64,000 bases of DNA from Himantopus leucocephalus (Eukaryota; Chordata; Aves; Charadriiformes; Recurvirostridae), in contig RSEF01000001.1 of assembly GCA_003993805.1 (NCBI GenBank), positions 186,075,594 through 186,139,593 on the forward strand, in the 5' to 3' direction. The position numbers were made by a program, and so were the translations under genes. Shown here one piece after another: positions 35,864 to 47,386 of the stretch; the stretch's first letter is position 1, and every line of letters starts with the position of its first letter. The notes under the pieces were generated by a model. That model did not search any database and was not told the DNA's origin. It saw only the letters and a program-made list of their open reading frames with translations.

Positions 35864-38660
35864 TGAATATTTTCAGAGCACTTTAGAGCCATCTTTGATG
35901 AAGACTTAATATGGATTAAAATCACTCATAGGGCAAATCTTCTGAGTGCAGTAGAGCTCTACCAAGTATGAAATTTGTTCCTGGCCTGCCGCTGCAAGCT
36001 GTTCTCTTACACAGCAAATAGCCAAATGCTGTAACACCCAACTGTCAAGTGTTGCAGAGCCTTTGTTCAGGCAAAAGCATCACTTTCTGTGTTTTCCTAT
36101 GTAAAAAATCCAAATGGATTTCAAGACTAGAGCCATCGTTACTAAGACTGGTATGATGTTATTTCTAAGAAATTTTTATGAAGGGCAAAAGAAAGAGATA
36201 TCAAAATGTGTTCCTTTTGATTACAGGGGAATTTTTTTTTTTTTTTTTTCTGTTTTAGAAAGGCCTGGCAAGGAATACATAAATATCTTTTACAAAATTT
36301 TAAGAAACCAAATAATCTGTAACACTGAAACTGATATCCCCATTTTATTAACTAGGAAATGACATTTCCTAGTTAACATATTTCTAGTATATCTAGGAAA
36401 CGATCATGCTGCTCTTCAATACATTGAGTAGGCAAGTAAAATAGCTTACAGAAAGCTGTGGCCTCTCTACAACTGAAATAAATATGCATTTTCTGACACT
36501 ATGAAAAAGAACCTTTTCTTTCTAGCTTTCATCTTTTAACATCATGTAGGATTGACTTTGCACAGGTACTGTGGAAGTGTAGGGCATAAAACATTATTAC
36601 TGCCAGCAAGAGAAAGAATGGAATCATCCCATTTATGATCTTTACATTTGCATTTTCATGCAAAGGATTCAGGTTATTCACCCCACATGGCTTAAAATGA
36701 CACTTGATAACAAGTTAGTCACCCATTTTGATAATGGGTAAAAATGAATAGTAAGAATGTATTTACAGTAACCTCTAAAGATCATTTGAATATTCATGAC
36801 TGAAAGATGACTTAACATAAATAGTAGAAAATATTACATTTAAAAAGCTTCCTATTTGAAACACCTGCAGCAAACAAAGACTATATCACAATTTCCATAG
36901 GGAGCCTTAAATATCCCAAGATCCTCCAACAGAAGACCTCTAGAAATTTCATTTTGTTCTGGACATGCTTTTAATGTTCCTGATCTCTCTGAAGCCAGGT
37001 AAACTTTGATATACTTTCCCAGTGACCTACAAGGATTAAAATGAGTATCAGTGGCTCAGATTCATTCTGATATTAACCAAGAGAGAATATTTTTTATTAT
37101 ATCCACTTGGCTAATCATGATGATATAATTACATATATAATAATTTAATTCAATAAGCATCAAGAGCAAGACATTTATTAGTGACTCAATTTCTGTTCCT
37201 TTTGAGTGGTCCTGTAGATGTAATGTTGAATTGCAATTTACCATTTAATAATATTTCTATTAACAGAATGAAAAATAATGTTATAATTCCTTTTACATTG
37301 TTAATTGTTCCTAATCCATACCAACTGAAGACTTGCATTTTTTCAATTAGAATTTCATATAGCTAAATGATTTATATACAGATTTTTTCATTGTTGTTTT
37401 GCACTGAAGCATTCAAAATAATTGGATAATCTCTATTTCAAATTACTAATTAGACTGACAAGAAGATGAAATTAATTTTCTGACTATCAGGGACGAAATT
37501 TGCTCTTAGGGGAAAAACTATTAATCATTTGTAATAGCAGGTCTTCTCTATCAAACATGAAGAATAAATAACAGAAAAAAAAAGTATAGCTTTTCAGTAT
37601 TTTAATAGATACAGCAGAAGTCCCCTGTCTCAGCAATTTTATAAGAGTATAAAAATGGATTAGGCAAACCATGTTACATGCATTCTTTTTCAGCTACAGA
37701 GCCTAAGTGAGCCTTCTGATGATTGGTTTATAAGAAGCTTATATATTCAAGACCAGCACAAGTTTTGATGGGTTAAACTTAGCTTTAAGATCCTTTCCAG
37801 ATTACAAGTCCAAAATGATAAATAGATGGGCAAACAAGAATTTGGAAAATAATATCCTGTGAAATCAACAAATACTGTATATCCAAGCTTTTCTCTTGAA
37901 CAATACCCTGGTTTCTTTAGCTATTTGCACCAATGTAACTATCTTTAGTGTGCATTTTTTAGAGTTATACATGGGAAGAAAAGAAAAAAAAATAAGACAG
38001 ATAAGACTGAATTTGATGTAAGGAAGTCTAAATTGTGCTTTCTGACATCTGCAGAATATATTCCCAGATACAGTTAGGTCACAGAGTCCAAGTATGTGCT
38101 TCTATTCCTATTCTGAAGGCAGAAAAAAAAAAAAAAGTTCAGTCTTAAAAGCAGAATGTGAATGGAAAATAAATGGTTTGCACAGAAAAAAATATAATCT
38201 TCATTGATTTTAGAAAATGATTATGTAGATTAGTTTCTTGTTGTCTTGCACTATCAGGACCACTGTAATTATACTTTCATTACCAAAATATCTTTTCCTT
38301 TTCAACTCCTTTCAAGACTTTTGTTTTGTTGTTTTTAATATCCACTAAGAAGAAAAGTTGCTGAATCTGTTCACTGCCTGTTGTCAGGAGAACACATATT
38401 CTGGGAAATCAACACTCAGGATGTAAATTGTCCAAATAACTCAAATGTTTTGTTTCACCGTGGATTGAGAAGGACGTAGAAAGTTCCTCAGTTTTTATTT
38501 CAAGGCAAGAGCAGCTATTTCTAACAGTTGGTTTACAAAGGCAGTGTGTCACCAGCCTTTCAACATGAAACACATTTGTATTCCTCTCCTTTCCAGGTTC
38601 ATCCTCCTGCATCTTTCTGTCCATCCTCTTCCTGTCCATCTCTCCTATCTAATTAATGAG
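35864..38660. other. AT-rich, no feature recognised
   Basis: Only homopolymer runs (for example T at 36232-36249, A near 38128) and ordinary sequence were seen. Confidence 0.5.
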
Positions 38661-38870
38661 GGAATTTTGGAAGCATTGCATCTTGTAGACCACTACGCTT
38701 TGAATTCTTTAGAAAAAAAGGAATTCCAGAGAGTATTGACATATGTCTTCCTGTATCTTCTGCCTTCCAGAAATGCCGCAAAATATTGCCATGCAGTTCC
38801 TAGAGTACTAAAGGAACGGGGATTTGAAAGTGACAGAATAGCTGTGTTTCACCTCTTCAGAGCTGTTTGA
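38661..38870 (+). CDS. Weak candidate terminal exon, plus strand
   Basis: A long pyrimidine-rich tract (38585-38650, repeated ctgtccatc/cctcttcc) ends in taatgag. It is followed by 69 open codons and a TGA at 38868-38870. The peptide includes ALHLVDHYALNSLEKKEFQ and VPRVLKERGFESDRIAVFH. No polyadenylation signal was seen close by, and no matching upstream plus-strand exon was found. It could be chance. Confidence 0.18.
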   Translation, partial: GILEALHLVDHYALNSLEKKEFQRVLTYVFLYLLPSRNAAKYCHAVPRVLKERGFESDRIAVFHLFRAV

Positions 38871-40700
38871 CTGGATGGCAGGGGAAGGAGATAGAAGCCT
38901 ACGCAAATTATATAATTGAGACTTATAAAGAGAATTAGAAATTTGGCAGAATGATTTTGAGGCACTATGGTTAGATATGGCCCAGTGAAAAGGGAAGTAA
39001 ATCCATTGAGAGAAACTGACTGAAGGTATATTACTCAGAAGAACTCAGGTATTTTAGCAAGAAACATCTAACGTTCTGAAGGACTGTAAGGAAATGCAGT
39101 GGGATTGACTGCTGGAGTACAGGCTTACCTTATTTACTGTGAGGTTGTGGCTCATGTCTCATACACTGTCATCATAAAGGTTGGATATTCCTATATGACA
39201 CTTCTTGTGGTTTCATTTTACACTATAGGTAAGCTATGACTTTGCAATCAAATCTGTTAAATTTAGCCTGTTTCTTGTAAAGTTGGTCCAGCTTTAAAAA
39301 AAAGGCGTATTTACTCAGTAAGTACTAATTTTAAAATACTTATTTTTATTATAGTCAAAGTCTCACAGGATCCCTAACAAAAATTTATCATTTGCACTTC
39401 AAAAACATATATCAAGAAACTAGTCCCATGCCATAGTCCTCACAATCACAATGTGTTGTGTGCAGTATCAATGACATGGCTGAGTGCTCCTTTTTTTCAA
39501 CACAAAAGAGGGAACACTGCAAGAATCAGTTCAGTATCTAAAACTGCAATCAGTTCTTCAAGTGAAACTTTGTTAGAAAAAGGTATTGTCTGATTTTTTT
39601 TTTCCTTTTTGATACATACAGTATCAGTATTTTGGAGTCATTTCAGCAATTGGTGGTATGATCTTCTTGACAAAGTAACAAAGACTAAAAAAGGAGTCAG
39701 TAGAGAATTTAAGTGAAAAGGGAAATCTGAGTGAGTCAGTGAGGATTTAAAGAAACAGCAAAGTCATTTTTTTCTGGACTAGAGAAGGGCAGTAAAAAGA
39801 GGAAGGCCTTGGTGCCTTAGCTAGCCATTTTAGTTTATTATCTATGTTTATGTTAGGTTAGCAATCTTGGATTGCCTTAGACAAAGAGGCTCTAGAATTT
39901 CTGATTGAGCAATTCTGTCAAGGAGTCCATGAACAGCATAGAAGCAGAGCCTAAGGAGTCAGTTTGCCACCGCTAGACAGAAATTTCCCAGGATCTCAAC
40001 TGGACTATGGGACTAAAATAGCTTCCCCTTTGAGTCAGAGGGACTCCTTAAGCAGGGTGCTGTGGGCAATTAACTCAAAGGGCATGAAACTGGTGAGGGC
40101 ATCACATTATTAGGCTTAAAGCCGGGTAGAGGCATGACTTGTGATGCTTTCCCCTGTTAAAAGGAAGCAGAATTACTTAAGTTATTGACTTCTAATATTT
40201 ATTCTAAATCAAAGAAAAGAAAAAGAGAATGATATATTTTCTTTCTTTGTGAAATTTGTAAGCAGTCATTTCAGGTGAGAAGTATTTCAAACCTTTGATA
40301 TTCTCATCCTTCCCATCATTTTGGTCAATGAACAAATATCAATCTAGAATTTCTTCTTTTTTCTCATTATCCCAAGAAAAGAATTTCCAAAAAATTCCTG
40401 TCATAGGCAGTACATTTGTATAAATCTTTTGTTTTCTGTTCTTCTGAGTAAGATCTATGCAGAATCTAAAACTACAGGATATTTAGTGTGTAGGGACCCA
40501 GACTTCAAAACAGAATGTAAAGGGAAAACTGTCTTGGAATTGAAGAGTCCACTAATCCAACCACAAGTTTCCATAACTTCATTCCTCTGATAGCTAGAAA
40601 CCTACTTCTACCTACCAGCCAACATTTTAGTCAGGAAATTTTATACCTATTTCTTTCAACAATCATTATCTATTTGATATCTATTTTGATTGTTGGAGGA
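38871..40700. other. No recognisable feature
   Basis: A moderately GC-richer patch at 39.9-40.15 kb may be an old repeat but matches nothing I know. The rest is AT-rich. Confidence 0.45.
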
Positions 40701-40704
40701 CATC

Positions 40705-42303
40705 TAGGGCATAGTGGTCATGAAATGACAGTATTCGATTCTTGGAGAAGCAAAGAGGGGGGTCAGCAGAACTGCCACCTTGGACTTCCAGAGGTCGGAC
40801 TTCAGTCTTTTCAGGAGCCTGGTTGACAGAGTGCCTTGGGAGACAGTCCTGAAGGGTAAAGGAGTCCAGGAAGGCTGGAGGATTTTCAAGAAGGAAGTCT
40901 TAAAGGCATGGGAGCAGGACATCCCCATGTGCTGAAAAGTGAGCTGTTGGGGAAAAAGACCAGCCTGGCTGAACAGAGAGCTTTGGTCGCAGCTCAGTGG
41001 AAAAAGGAAAGTTTATGGTCTTTGGAAGAAAGGGCAGGCCACTCATGAGGGCTATAAAGATAGTATGTNTAGACAATAAAAAAAGTTTCTATAAACACAT
41101 TAGCAATAAAAGGAGGACTAAGGATAATCTCCACCCTTTGTTGGATGCAGGGTGAAACATAGTGACAAAGGATGAGGAAAAAGCTGAGGTACTTAATGCC
41201 TTCTTTGCCTCAGTCTTTAGCAGGAGGACCAGTTGTTCCCTGAGTACCAAGACCTCTGAGCTAGAAGACAGGGACCGGGAGCAGAATGAAACCCCCATAA
41301 TCCATGGGGAAATGATGACTTGCTACAGCACTTAGGTCCAGACAAGGGTACTGAGGGACCTGGCAGATGGGTTCACCAAGCCACTTTCTGTCATTTATCA
41401 GCAGTACTGTCTAACCGGGGAGGTCCCAGTTGACTAGAGATTAGCAAATGTGATGTCTGTTTTCGAGAAGGGCCAGCAGGAGGATCTGGGGAACTACAGG
41501 CCTGTCAGTCTCACCTCGGTGCCTGAGAAAATTATGGAACAGATCATCCTCAGTGCCATTACACAGCACATGCAGGACAGCAGGGTGATCAGGCCCAGTC
41601 AGCATGGGTTTATGAAAGGCAGGTCCTGCTTGACAAACCTGATCTCCTTCTACGCAAGGCAACTCTCTTAGTGGATGAGGGAAAGGCTGTGGATGTTGTT
41701 TCCCTAGACGTCAGTAAAGCCTTTGACACCATTTCCCACAGCATTCTCCAGGAGAAACTGGCTGCTCATGGCTTGCATGAGTGTACACTTTGCTGGGTAA
41801 AAAACTGGCTGGATGGCCATGCCCAGAGAGTGGTGGTGAATGGAGTTAAATCCAGTTGGCAGCTATTCACAAGTGGTGTTCCCCAGGGCTTAGTATTGGG
41901 GCAGGTTCTTTTTAATATCTTTATCAACAACCTGGACCAGGGGGTCAAGTGCACCCTCAGTAAGTTCACAGACGACACCAAATTGGGTGGGGTTGTTGAT
42001 CTCCTTGAGGGTCCAAGTGTCCTGGCCTGTTTCAGGAATAGTGTGGTAAGTGGGACTAGGGAAGTGATTGTCCCGCTGCACTCAGCATTGATGAGGCTGC
42101 ACCTTGAATACTGTGTTCAGTTTTGGGCCCCTCACTACAGGAAAGATTTGAGGTGCTGGAGCGTGTCCAGAGAAGGGCAACAAAGCTGGTGAGGCATCTA
42201 GAGCCTTATGAGGAGTGGCTGAGGGAACTAGGATTGTTTAGTCTGGAGAAAAGGAGGCTCAAGGGAGACCTTATCACTCTCTACAACTACCTGAAAGGAG
42301 GCA
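40705..42303 (+). mobile_element. CR1 LINE ORF2 fragment, 1.6 kb, internally deleted
   Basis: This is the longest CR1 copy in the window. It begins in the part of ORF2 before the reverse transcriptase (ggtcatgaaatgacagt, cctggttgacagagtgcc) and runs to LYNYLKGG near the ORF2 C-terminus. Compared with the usual CR1 order it has lost about 85 bases at the lone N (41069), a few tens of bases near 41335, and several hundred bases at about 42012, where the segment after the FxDD motif jumps to the later 'cctggcctgtttcagg'. The 3' UTR is missing: at about 42303 the sequence changes to LTR. Several stops and frame changes make it dead. Confidence 0.93.
41450..42192 (+). pseudogene. CR1 ORF2 reverse transcriptase remnant
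   Basis: Two open plus-strand frames cover most of the reverse transcriptase: 41450-41671 and, after a break at 41668-41671, 41671-42192. Visible motifs in order are NYRPVSLTSVPEKIMEQII, SQHGFMKGRSCLTNLI, SLDVSKAFDTISH (first catalytic Asp), TSGVPQGLVLGQVLFNIF and SKFTDDTKLGG (the FxDD catalytic pair, with T for the usual A). The enzyme would have primed CR1 insertion at target sites. Here the frame is broken and the sequence after the FxDD box is deleted. The N-terminal endonuclease domain is absent. Confidence 0.9.
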
Positions 42304-42660
42304 ACATGTGATGAACTGACCACAACCCCCATCCTCCATCCCCCTGCGTCATTCGGGAGGAGGAGATAGAAAACTTGGGAGTAAAGTTGAGCCTGGGAAG
42401 AAGGGAGGGGTGGGGGGAAAGTGTTTTTAAGATTTGGGTTTATTTCTCATTGTCCTAGTTAGATTTTGATTGATAATAAATTAATTTTCCCCAAGTCGAG
42501 TTTATTTTGCCCATGACAGTAATTGGTGAGTGATCTCCCTGTCCTTATCTCGACCCATAAGCCTTTCATTATTTTTTCTCTCCCCTGTCCAGCTGAGAAG
42601 GAGAATGACAGAGCGGTTTTGGTGGGCAGCTGGCATCCAGCCAGGATCAACTCATCACAC
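42304..42660 (+). mobile_element. Avian LTR, 3' third, fused to CR1
   Basis: From 'caacatgtgatgaactgacc' to 'atcaactcatcaca' the sequence follows the 3' third of the LTR at 22736-23898: gtaaagttgagcctgggaag, the T-rich part with AATAAA (42475-42480), 'tttattttgcccatgacagt', and 'gtgggcagctggcatccagcc'. It starts at the point matching about 23537 of the other copy. The 5' two-thirds are missing, and CR1 sequence abuts directly in the same orientation. Confidence 0.85.
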
Positions 42661-44803
42661 AAATATACTGACAGCAGCGCAATTCCTTTTCTGCACTCTG
42701 TTTTCCTACAATAAAATAGCTTGTATTTCATTCTTCTCTCTCTCTCAAATCATATCCTCAAATTTTAGAACATCTTGCCCACAACATCAAAGGTAATAAG
42801 CATCTTCTGCATTTCCTCGTGAAAGACATTGCTTTCAAAGTTCTAGATAAGTTAATGAGGGCATTTGTTCCACTACTTCGTATGCTGTATGCCTAGATCA
42901 CTGATAGCAATTAAAATTTAAATTTGTTCAATTAATTTGAGGTAGTATCTTATATAGATTCTTAATAATCAGGCTTAACATTATAAGATAATTGAAATTT
43001 TTGCTGCGTTTCATGACAGCAATGGATTAAATGTTTTCAGTCAAGGGTACTCAACTGTGAAACAGCTTATAGAAGAGAAGGCATTAAGGCAAAGTATGTC
43101 TTATCTTCAAAACACGCTGCAAAGTCTGTTTTCCATACCATTCTCATTTTCATTAACAGCAATGGACATCACCATGGTGTATAATTGTAACAGAGGAATT
43201 TTTACACCAATATGTATATAACATTTTCTTGTTCAGTGCCCCATCTCTGAAATGGGCTATACAATGCACACTATAGAAAACAGCAAATGCTTCATAGCAT
43301 ACACCTGCTGAATAATTAAGTTACAGCAAACACTTCTTAGCTTCTGCAAATAAAATTAAACAGAAAAATATAGCAATCGGTCAAAACGTAAACATTTATC
43401 CCTCTGAATATTATGTAGCATTTTAATGTAACATTCCCTTAAAGGGTGGCTTCAAATTCTGTCTGGTTTTCCATCCACTCATTCAAAGAACATTTAGCTG
43501 CATTACAACCTGCTGAAGGGTTTCAGAGCCAGAAATTTCAGTATTTCTTCCTTTTTTTACAGAAGACTTACAAATTCTTGGATTTTTATTCCTAACTGGG
43601 GGGAAGTTCTACAAAACTTAACTGCTTTATTACAAACAACTCTGTCCAAAAGTATGAGAGTTTATCTATTTCCCCTTCTAATATAACAGGGTAAGCTCTG
43701 TGATTATCTATATAAATGTTCAATTAGCCCTAATGATATTTTATGATGATTAGATTCACAGGCTGAACAGTATTATTGTTAGTGATACTCATGGGGAAAA
43801 ATAAGGAGAAAAGCAATTCTAACTTTGTATGCACAGTGAAGGGCTCTGAACTAGCTTGTACTACAGAGGAAAGAGATCTCAGAGTTATAATACATTATTC
43901 TATAAAAACAGAGTAATCATCTTAATGTTCAGAAGCAGTCAAACAAGTAAATTGAGTATTAAGATTTATTAGGAAAGGAATGGAGAACTAATCAGAAAAC
44001 AATGTTGTGGCACTGTAGAACACACAATGTTCCTGGAACATGAATTTGTGTTTATTTCTGTTTCCTTGATTTTAAAATATTGGGGGAAAAAAAAGGAAAA
44101 AAAAAAAAAAGGATAAAATAAAACTTAGAAAAGATACAGAGAAAGGCAACAGGATGACCAAAAGTAGAAGAGTTTCCACAGAAGTTATGATTAAAATCAC
44201 TACATTTTTATCACCTTAGGAAAGAGTTAAATAATTTTTAATACAATAAAGAGCTATCAAACCACAAAGGTCCCAGAAAAGTTGAAACAGATTTTTTTTT
44301 TTTTTGCAGTGTCTTATAATTTAAGAAACAGGAGACAGCAGATGAAATTATCAAATGTCTGTCTGAAAAAGGCTTTTCCCCATAAAGCACAGTTAAGTGA
44401 TGGAACTCACTGCAATAAGATATTGTTAAGGAAAAAATTTATGAGTTCAAAAGCAATTATGAAAATTAGTGGAAGAAGAGCTACCAAGAGTTATCAAACA
44501 CTTGTAGCTCAGTAACTCATATCACTGTCTGAGAAGGACCAATTAGTAGCCCAAAAAAGTATAACACATATATTGCAAAACACTTACTTTGTTCTTATAT
44601 TCTTTCTAAAATGTTGTTATTAGTCATTCTTGGTGATAGAATTAGTCTGATCAGCAGATGATGAGGACATCATGTTATTGCAGGAGAAAGAGGATGAGGG
44701 GAAAATAATTTTTAAATATTATATAATAATTATATTTAATGATATTTCTTTTATTAAAAATTATTATATAATAATTATAACAACACTATTGATGATAATG
44801 ATA
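42661..44803. other. AT-rich, no gene seen
   Basis: Contains A-rich runs (44090-44111) and an AT palindrome-rich patch at 44706-44779. Nothing else was recognised. Confidence 0.5.
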
Positions 44804-44804
44804 A

Positions 44805-45535
44805 ACTGGGAGGTTTTATTGACTTTCTCAAGGGCCAAGAAGCACTGAAGAAGGAGCTGGTATACCGGAGCACTGGGCAATTTTCAATGGCATGAAATTT
44901 GAAAAGACCAAATGCAGAATTCTGTGTCTGGGACAGAGTGACACCAGGCACAAGTATAAACTGGGACAGGAGTGGCTGGAGAGCAGTCCTGCAGAAAGGG
45001 ATCTGAAGGTGCTGGTCAACAGCAAGCTCAATATGAGTCAGCTCTGTGCCCTGGCAGCCAAGAGGGCAAATCGCATCCTGGGGTGCATCAAACACAGTAT
45101 CACCAGCTGGTCAAAAGAGGTGATTATCCCGCTGTATTAAGCGTGTTCACCTTGAGTATTTTGTGCAGTTCTGGCACCCACAATTTAAGAAGGATGTGAA
45201 GGTACTCAAATGCATCCAGAGGCGGGAAACAAAGCTGGTAAATGGGATGGAAGGCATGTCATATGAGGAGTGGCTAAGGACTTTAGTTTTGTCTAGTTTG
45301 TAGAAAAGGAGGCTGAGGGGTGACCTCATTGCTCTCTACAGCTTCCTCAGGAGGGGAAAAGGAGAGGGAAGTGCTGATCTCTTCTCCCTGGTATTCAATA
45401 ATAGGACACGTGGGAGTGGTTCAAAGCTGCACCAGGGGAGGTTCAGACTGGACATTAGGAAGCATTTCTTTACCGAGAGGGTGGCCAAACACTGGAACAG
45501 GCTTTCTAGAGAGGTGGTCACACACAGGCTGCTAG
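44805..45535 (+). mobile_element. CR1 LINE ORF2 C-terminal fragment
   Basis: The plus-strand frame 44892-45140 reads FEKTKCRILCLGQSDTRHKY, then LESSPAERDLKVLVNSKLN, then AKRANRILGCIKHSI. This is CR1 ORF2 after the reverse transcriptase core. It continues with stops and frame changes through 'gaaaaggaggctgaggggtgacctcattgctctctacagc', to 'ggttcagactggacattagg' and 'tttctttaccgagagggtgg'. It belongs to a different CR1 subfamily from the 40.7 kb copy. It is truncated at both ends, with no octamer tail. Confidence 0.92.
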
Positions 45536-45950
45536 AAAACAGAGACAGGTCCAAGTAATCCACTTATCTCCTCTACCTTCCCATTAGCCCTGTGCTCAAC
45601 TGTTGAATGACAAAAAGGTTCATACTTATGTCTGGGTCCTGACAACGTGATATTGCCTTTCTCTTGCAGAGTAAAGGGGTGAGGTTTTGCTTTTAAGCAT
45701 AATACATGCCAAGGGACTGATGGAAAGGAGTCAGAGAAAACAGGTTAAATGGTGCCCAGAAACCCTTGTAAAATGCCAGTGGCACATGTGAAGATAAAAT
45801 ACATGTGTGCCCCCCTATCTCAGCTTTCAGCCATCCAGTATGTCCTTCTTCAGACACTTATCTTTGCAAATATGCATGGCATGAGGAGGAAGCATTGCAT
45901 TCCTTTAAACTCTTTGCTAGCCCTGTTCCTAGAGGGATTACAGAGTATTG
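45536..45950. other. Spacer, nothing recognised
   Basis: Unassigned sequence between a CR1 fragment and the microsatellite. Confidence 0.5.
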
Positions 45951-46291
45951 CTTGCTTTCTTTTTCTTTTCTTTCTTCCTTCCTTCCTTTCTTTCTTTCCT
46001 TCTTCTTTCTTTCTTTCTTTCTTTCTTTTTCTTTCTTTCTTTCTTTCTTTCTTTCCTTCTCTCCTTCTCTCCTTCTCTCCTTCTCTTTTTTCTTTCTTTT
46101 TTTTTCTTTCTTTCTCTCTTCCTCTCTCCCTCTCTTTCTCTTTTCTCTCTCTTTTTCTTTCTTTTTTTCTTTTCTTCCTTTCTTCCTGTGTTTCCTTCCT
46201 TTCCTGCCTTTCCTACTTTTTCTGCCTTCCTTCCTTCCTTCCTTCCTTCCTTCCTTCCTTCCTTCCTTCCTTCCTTCCTTCCTTCTTTTCA
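45951..46291. repeat. Long (CTTT)n/(CCTT)n pyrimidine microsatellite
   Basis: About 340 bases of nearly pure pyrimidine on the plus strand: CTTT and CCTT tetramers, a CTCCTT block near 46057-46085, and a clean (CCTT)n run at about 46224-46286. Such homopurine-homopyrimidine tracts can form triplex DNA and are highly variable in length. The long frames across it, rich in F/S/L on one strand and R/K/E on the other, are artefacts of the repeat. Confidence 0.97.
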
Positions 46292-46980
46292 ATCTTCTCC
46301 TTATATAAAATGTCATGGCAAGCTCAAACAACAGGTTGGGTTTCATTTTTCCACTTCCTCTTACTCTGCTGCCTATATCAGAGACAACAGGTCTGGCTCG
46401 AGCAGGCAGGAGGACTGCTTTGTTGTCTCCATCAACTGTCTAAAGCACCCCAGGAAGAGTGGAAAGTGGACAGGAACTCCCTGGGCTGCCCTATTCAGGT
46501 CTTCTCTGCTTCTTGGATTTTTCTCCCTCCCCATCTTTGAGACGCTGGGGTTCTGCAGACAGCTGCTCACTCAGGAAGGCAGCTATGCAGCTGCTGTTTC
46601 TATTGCAGCCAGCAAAGGGAAACCCCTATCTAGTTTTCCATGAGAATGCCAACCACCACCTTCTATCCAGACATATGTGAAGAAGAACAAAGTTGACATT
46701 AAAAAGTTAAAGTAGAAAAGACAAAGATGGAATTCTGCAGAAACTCTACCTCTGGACAGTGTTGACAAAGTGCATCCTCTTTCTCCTGTCCCATAACAAG
46801 AGAGAGCCTTTCCACTTGGACCACTGTTTTGGCTGGAGAAACACGCCTTTCTAACCCTCATGGCAACAGCACAAGGATACCTGCGGAGAGAGTGGGACCG
46901 ACTGTGAGTGGCACTGGTACAGGCATGAAGCATCCAGGGAAACATCCACAAATACTTGTGACCAAAACCAGCTTAGTAAA
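46292..46980. other. GC-richer spacer, possible old repeat
   Basis: Unassigned sequence between the microsatellite and the next CR1. Frames on both strands overlap here without any domain. Confidence 0.4.
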
Positions 46981-46989
46981 GCAGTTGGA

Positions 46990-47312
46990 AAGCTGAGGGA
47001 ACTAGTGTTGTTTAGTCTGGAGAAAAGGAGGCTCAAGGGAGACCTTATCGCTCTCTACAACTACCTGAAAGGAGGTTGTAGAGAAGTGTGGGACGGTCTC
47101 TTCTCCCAAGTAACAAGTGATAGGACAAGACGAAATGGCCTCAAGTTACACCAGGGGAGGTTTAGTTGGATATTAGGAAAAAATTCTTCTTCACTGAAAG
47201 GGTTGTCAAGCATTGGAACAGGCTGCCCAGGGAAGTGGTGGAATAGCCATCCCTGGAAGTATTTAAAAGATGGGTAATCGTGGTGCTTAAGACCACATCT
47301 CCTCTCTGGTAT
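46990..47312 (+). mobile_element. CR1 LINE 3' part, 5'-truncated
   Basis: Begins within ORF2 at 'ctgagggaactagtgttgtttagtc' (encoding [20 protein letters not shown]). It passes 'gtaacaagtgataggacaag', 'gttgtcaagcattggaacag' and 'ggaagtatttaaaagatggg', and stops near 'aagaccacatct' before the 3' tail. It is closely related to the 40.7 kb copy and the 52.3 kb copy. One in-frame stop replaces a conserved codon (gtggaatag). Confidence 0.92.
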
Positions 47313-47386
47313 CAAGTTACAAGACGTTTGGAATGGCTCAAACCTGTGTCGGGGAGGTTCAGACTAGATATTAGGAAACATTTTAT
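47313..47386 (+). mobile_element. Second CR1 scrap, different subfamily
   Basis: 'tggaatggctcaaacctgtgtcggggaggttcagactagatattaggaaacatttt' matches the CR1 segment also seen at 45416-45472 (ggttcaaagctgcaccaggggaggttcagactggacattaggaagcattt). It directly follows the preceding CR1 fragment but belongs to the subfamily of the 44.8 kb copy. Confidence 0.8.

Noticed and set aside
45749..46643. Open frames of 160-263 codons on both strands
   Set aside because: They run through the CTTT/CCTT microsatellite and consist of F/S/L or R/K/E repeats. They are low-complexity artefacts.
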